A stretch of DNA of 7,456 nt from an uncultured Lachnospiraceae bacterium (GTDB taxonomy: Bacteria > Bacillota > Clostridia > Lachnospirales > Lachnospiraceae): contig USDI01000104.1 of NCBI GenBank assembly GCA_900553305.1, positions 1 to 7,456 on the forward strand. Reading direction: 5' to 3'. This document shows positions 5,989 to 7,456 of the stretch, piece after piece. A model generated the notes under the pieces. It had not been told where the DNA came from. It worked only from the letters and a program-made list of their open reading frames with translations, and made no database searches. The position numbers and the translations under genes are program-made. Each line of letters opens with the position of its first letter. The stretch's first letter is position 1.

Positions 5989-6903
5989 CTATTCGTTATC
6001 TTTCGGATTATATCCGTAATTTTTAAGAAGCAGATCACTGTCCCGCCAGTCCTTGCGGACCTTCACCCAGAGCTGCAGATTTACCTTTTCTTCCAGCATC
6101 TCCTCAATATCCCGGCGTGCCGACTGACCGATCTTACGAAGCATCGATCCCTGCTTTCCGATGATGATTCCCTTGTGGGATTCCCGTTCACAGATAATGG
6201 TGGCTTCGATATCCACGATCGTTCCCTTACTTCCTTTACGCCACTTCATCTTTTCGATGGTGACGGCAATTCCATGAGGAATTTCTTCATCCAGGCACCG
6301 TAATGCCTTTTCGCGAATGAGTTCTGCCACGATCTGCCGCTGTGGCTGGTCGGTGATCGTATCCTCATCATAAAAGGCCGGTCCGTACGGCAGATATTTC
6401 ATAATACATCTGATGAGTTCTTCCGTATTTTCCTGTTTTAAGGCAGAAACCGGAACGATCTCCTGAAAGTCCATTTCCTTCCGGTAGGTGTCGATGAAAC
6501 CGAACAGTTCCTCTTTTTTCACCGTGTCAATCTTGTTAATAACAAGAATCACGGGCGTTTTAATTCCTTTAAGCTGTTCGATGATATGCTTTTCCCCTGC
6601 CCCGATAAAATTCGTCGGTTCCACCAGCCAAAGTACGACATCCACATCCCTTAAAGAGCGTGTTGCAATATTTACCATGTAATCGCCAAGCTTATTCTTC
6701 GCTTTATGGATTCCCGGTGTATCCACGAAAACAATCTGTCCCTCCTGTGAGGTATATACGGTCTGGATCCGGTTTCTGGTGGTCTGCGGCTTGCTTGAGG
6801 TGATCGCGATTTTCTGTCCGATCAGACAGTTCATCAATGTGGATTTTCCAACATTGGGTCTTCCGATCAGCGTGGCAAATCCGGACTTGTAATTCTCCTT
6901 CAT
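5989..6903 (-). CDS. era: GTPase Era, 16S rRNA maturation factor
   Basis: Essential GTPase that binds the 3' end of 16S rRNA during 30S assembly and links ribosome maturation to growth. The 304-residue length is normal. The N-terminal G domain shows G1 GRPNVGKS (14-21), the Era switch I segment SSKPQTTRNRI (36-46), G3 DTPG (61-64), G4 NKID (123-126) and G5 SALK (153-156). The C-terminal KH domain carries the RNA-binding IIGKQGSMLRKIG (247-259), with its GxxG at 249-252, and the LWVKVRKDWR segment (278-287). The ATG at 6903 has AAGGAG at 6 nt, and part of this site lies in the last codons of the DUF4349 gene, whose stop is only 3 nt upstream. The two are therefore tightly coupled. No anomalies. 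Confidence 0.97.
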   Translation of the reverse strand: MKENYKSGFATLIGRPNVGKSTLMNCLIGQKIAITSSKPQTTRNRIQTVYTSQEGQIVFVDTPGIHKAKNKLGDYMVNIATRSLRDVDVVLWLVEPTNFIGAGEKHIIEQLKGIKTPVILVINKIDTVKKEELFGFIDTYRKEMDFQEIVPVSALKQENTEELIRCIMKYLPYGPAFYDEDTITDQPQRQIVAELIREKALRCLDEEIPHGIAVTIEKMKWRKGSKGTIVDIEATIICERESHKGIIIGKQGSMLRKIGQSARRDIEEMLEEKVNLQLWVKVRKDWRDSDLLLKNYGYNPKDNE

Positions 6904-6906
6904 GAG

Positions 6907-7456
6907 CTACTCCTTCTTTTCCTTTCCCTGGCTGTTTTCTGAATCTACTGTATCTGCTTTCTGTGCTTTTTCTTTATCCATATTCTTAAGATGCGCTTCA
7001 TAGGCAGCCTGGCGTTCCCGTTCCTTGATCTGCTGCTTTAAGGCTCTTTTCTCACTGTTCTTCTTTGATTTTTTGACGATCAGACGGATAAGGAGGATGA
7101 CCACAACGATAATCACTGCCCAGACAACAAGGTATGGAAGAGCAATGACAAATGCAACGCAGAAATCAAGGAAGCCGTTTCCAATTCCTTTAAGGCTGTT
7201 TACAAATCCACCTGCCATTCTCTGAAGGCGTGTCTGCTCCTCAGTCTGGGTATAGGTCTTCACTTCGTCAATATATAGATAAACAGTACTGTAGGATACC
7301 TGATTGTCAAAGGTACGAAGCTGGGATTCCATACTTTCGATCTGATAACGCACATCAGAAAGCCGGCTCTCGATCGTGATGATATCGTCAATGGTTTCTG
7401 CCTGCTCGAGAAGCTCCAATAACCGCTGCTGTTCGGTCTGCAGCGCCTCCTTATGG
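6907..7456 (-). CDS. DUF4349 membrane protein, N terminus cut by window edge
   Basis: The frame is open to the window edge, giving 182 visible codons. The visible part starts in a long coiled coil with the DUF4349 signature: LLEQAETIDDIITIESRLSD (visible residues 15-34) and then LRTFDNQVSYSTVYLYIDEV (46-65). It continues with an amphipathic linker (LQRMAGGFVNSLKGIGNGF), a hydrophobic membrane segment (about 97-126, with VVWAVIIVVVILLIRLIV) and a very basic, charged C-terminal tail with KKSKK and KQQIKERERQ. Complete members usually have an N-terminal signal or lipobox and an extracytoplasmic domain, which would be beyond position 7456. A TTG at 7419 lies mid-coiled-coil and is not a credible start. 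Function is unknown; envelope location is inferred. It ends 3 nt before era, so the two probably share a transcript. Confidence 0.9.
   Translation of the reverse strand, partial: HKEALQTEQQRLLELLEQAETIDDIITIESRLSDVRYQIESMESQLRTFDNQVSYSTVYLYIDEVKTYTQTEEQTRLQRMAGGFVNSLKGIGNGFLDFCVAFVIALPYLVVWAVIIVVVILLIRLIVKKSKKNSEKRALKQQIKERERQAAYEAHLKNMDKEKAQKADTVDSENSQGKEKKE

Noticed and set aside
5937..6038. Longer YqzL-like frame starting at 6038
   Set aside because: The extra part overlaps the end of era, is not YqzL-like, and has no ribosome site comparable with AGGGGG before 5936.
335..7225. Many plus-strand open frames of 64 to 196 codons
   Set aside because: All lie antisense to well-identified minus-strand genes, lack recognisable domains and have low-complexity or serine-rich products typical of shadow frames.
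1..7456. CRISPR arrays, insertion sequences, tRNA or rRNA genes, phage or defence genes
   Set aside because: No periodic repeats, transposase-like products, cloverleaf candidates or long non-coding stretches were seen; the window is almost wholly coding with housekeeping genes.

Overview
The window is a compact, entirely minus-strand stretch of a low-to-moderate GC Gram-positive genome, most likely a gut clostridium of the Lachnospiraceae. The assignment rests on the gene order (era, a YqzL-like gene, recO, then a glycyl-tRNA synthetase), strong AAGGAG-type Shine-Dalgarno sites, an S21 protein typical of Clostridia, and a single-chain GlyRS. It is inferred from protein character, not from a database search.

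In transcription order, from high to low coordinates: a DUF4349-type membrane protein cut by the window edge (7456-6907); the ribosome-assembly GTPase Era (6903-5989); a 61-residue YqzL-like gene (5936-5751) overlapping the start of recO (5815-5159); an uncharacterised lipoprotein (5120-4485); alpha2-type GlyRS (4466-3078); an unusual AlaRS (2980-329); and ribosomal protein S21 (147-1, cut by the window edge). Gaps from DUF4349 to glyS are 3 to 53 nt and I see no internal promoter or terminator, so these genes probably form one operon. The glyS-alaS gap holds a strong hairpin but no convincing promoter, so alaS may be read from upstream. rpsU has its own near-consensus sigma-A promoter and a structured leader.

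The theme is translation and genome maintenance: 30S maturation (Era), 30S composition (S21), tRNA charging (GlyRS, AlaRS) and recombinational repair (RecO). The lipoprotein and DUF4349 protein are envelope passengers of unknown role.

I found no mobile element, CRISPR array, tRNA, rRNA, toxin-antitoxin or defence system, and no clear new system. Points worth checking are the AlaRS variant with its cysteine cluster, the rpsU leader with a perfect hairpin at the predicted transcript 5' end, the glyS-alaS hairpin, the possible ribosome-site occlusion before the YqzL-like gene, and the lineage lipoprotein. Every plus-strand open frame lies antisense to one of these genes and looks like a shadow.
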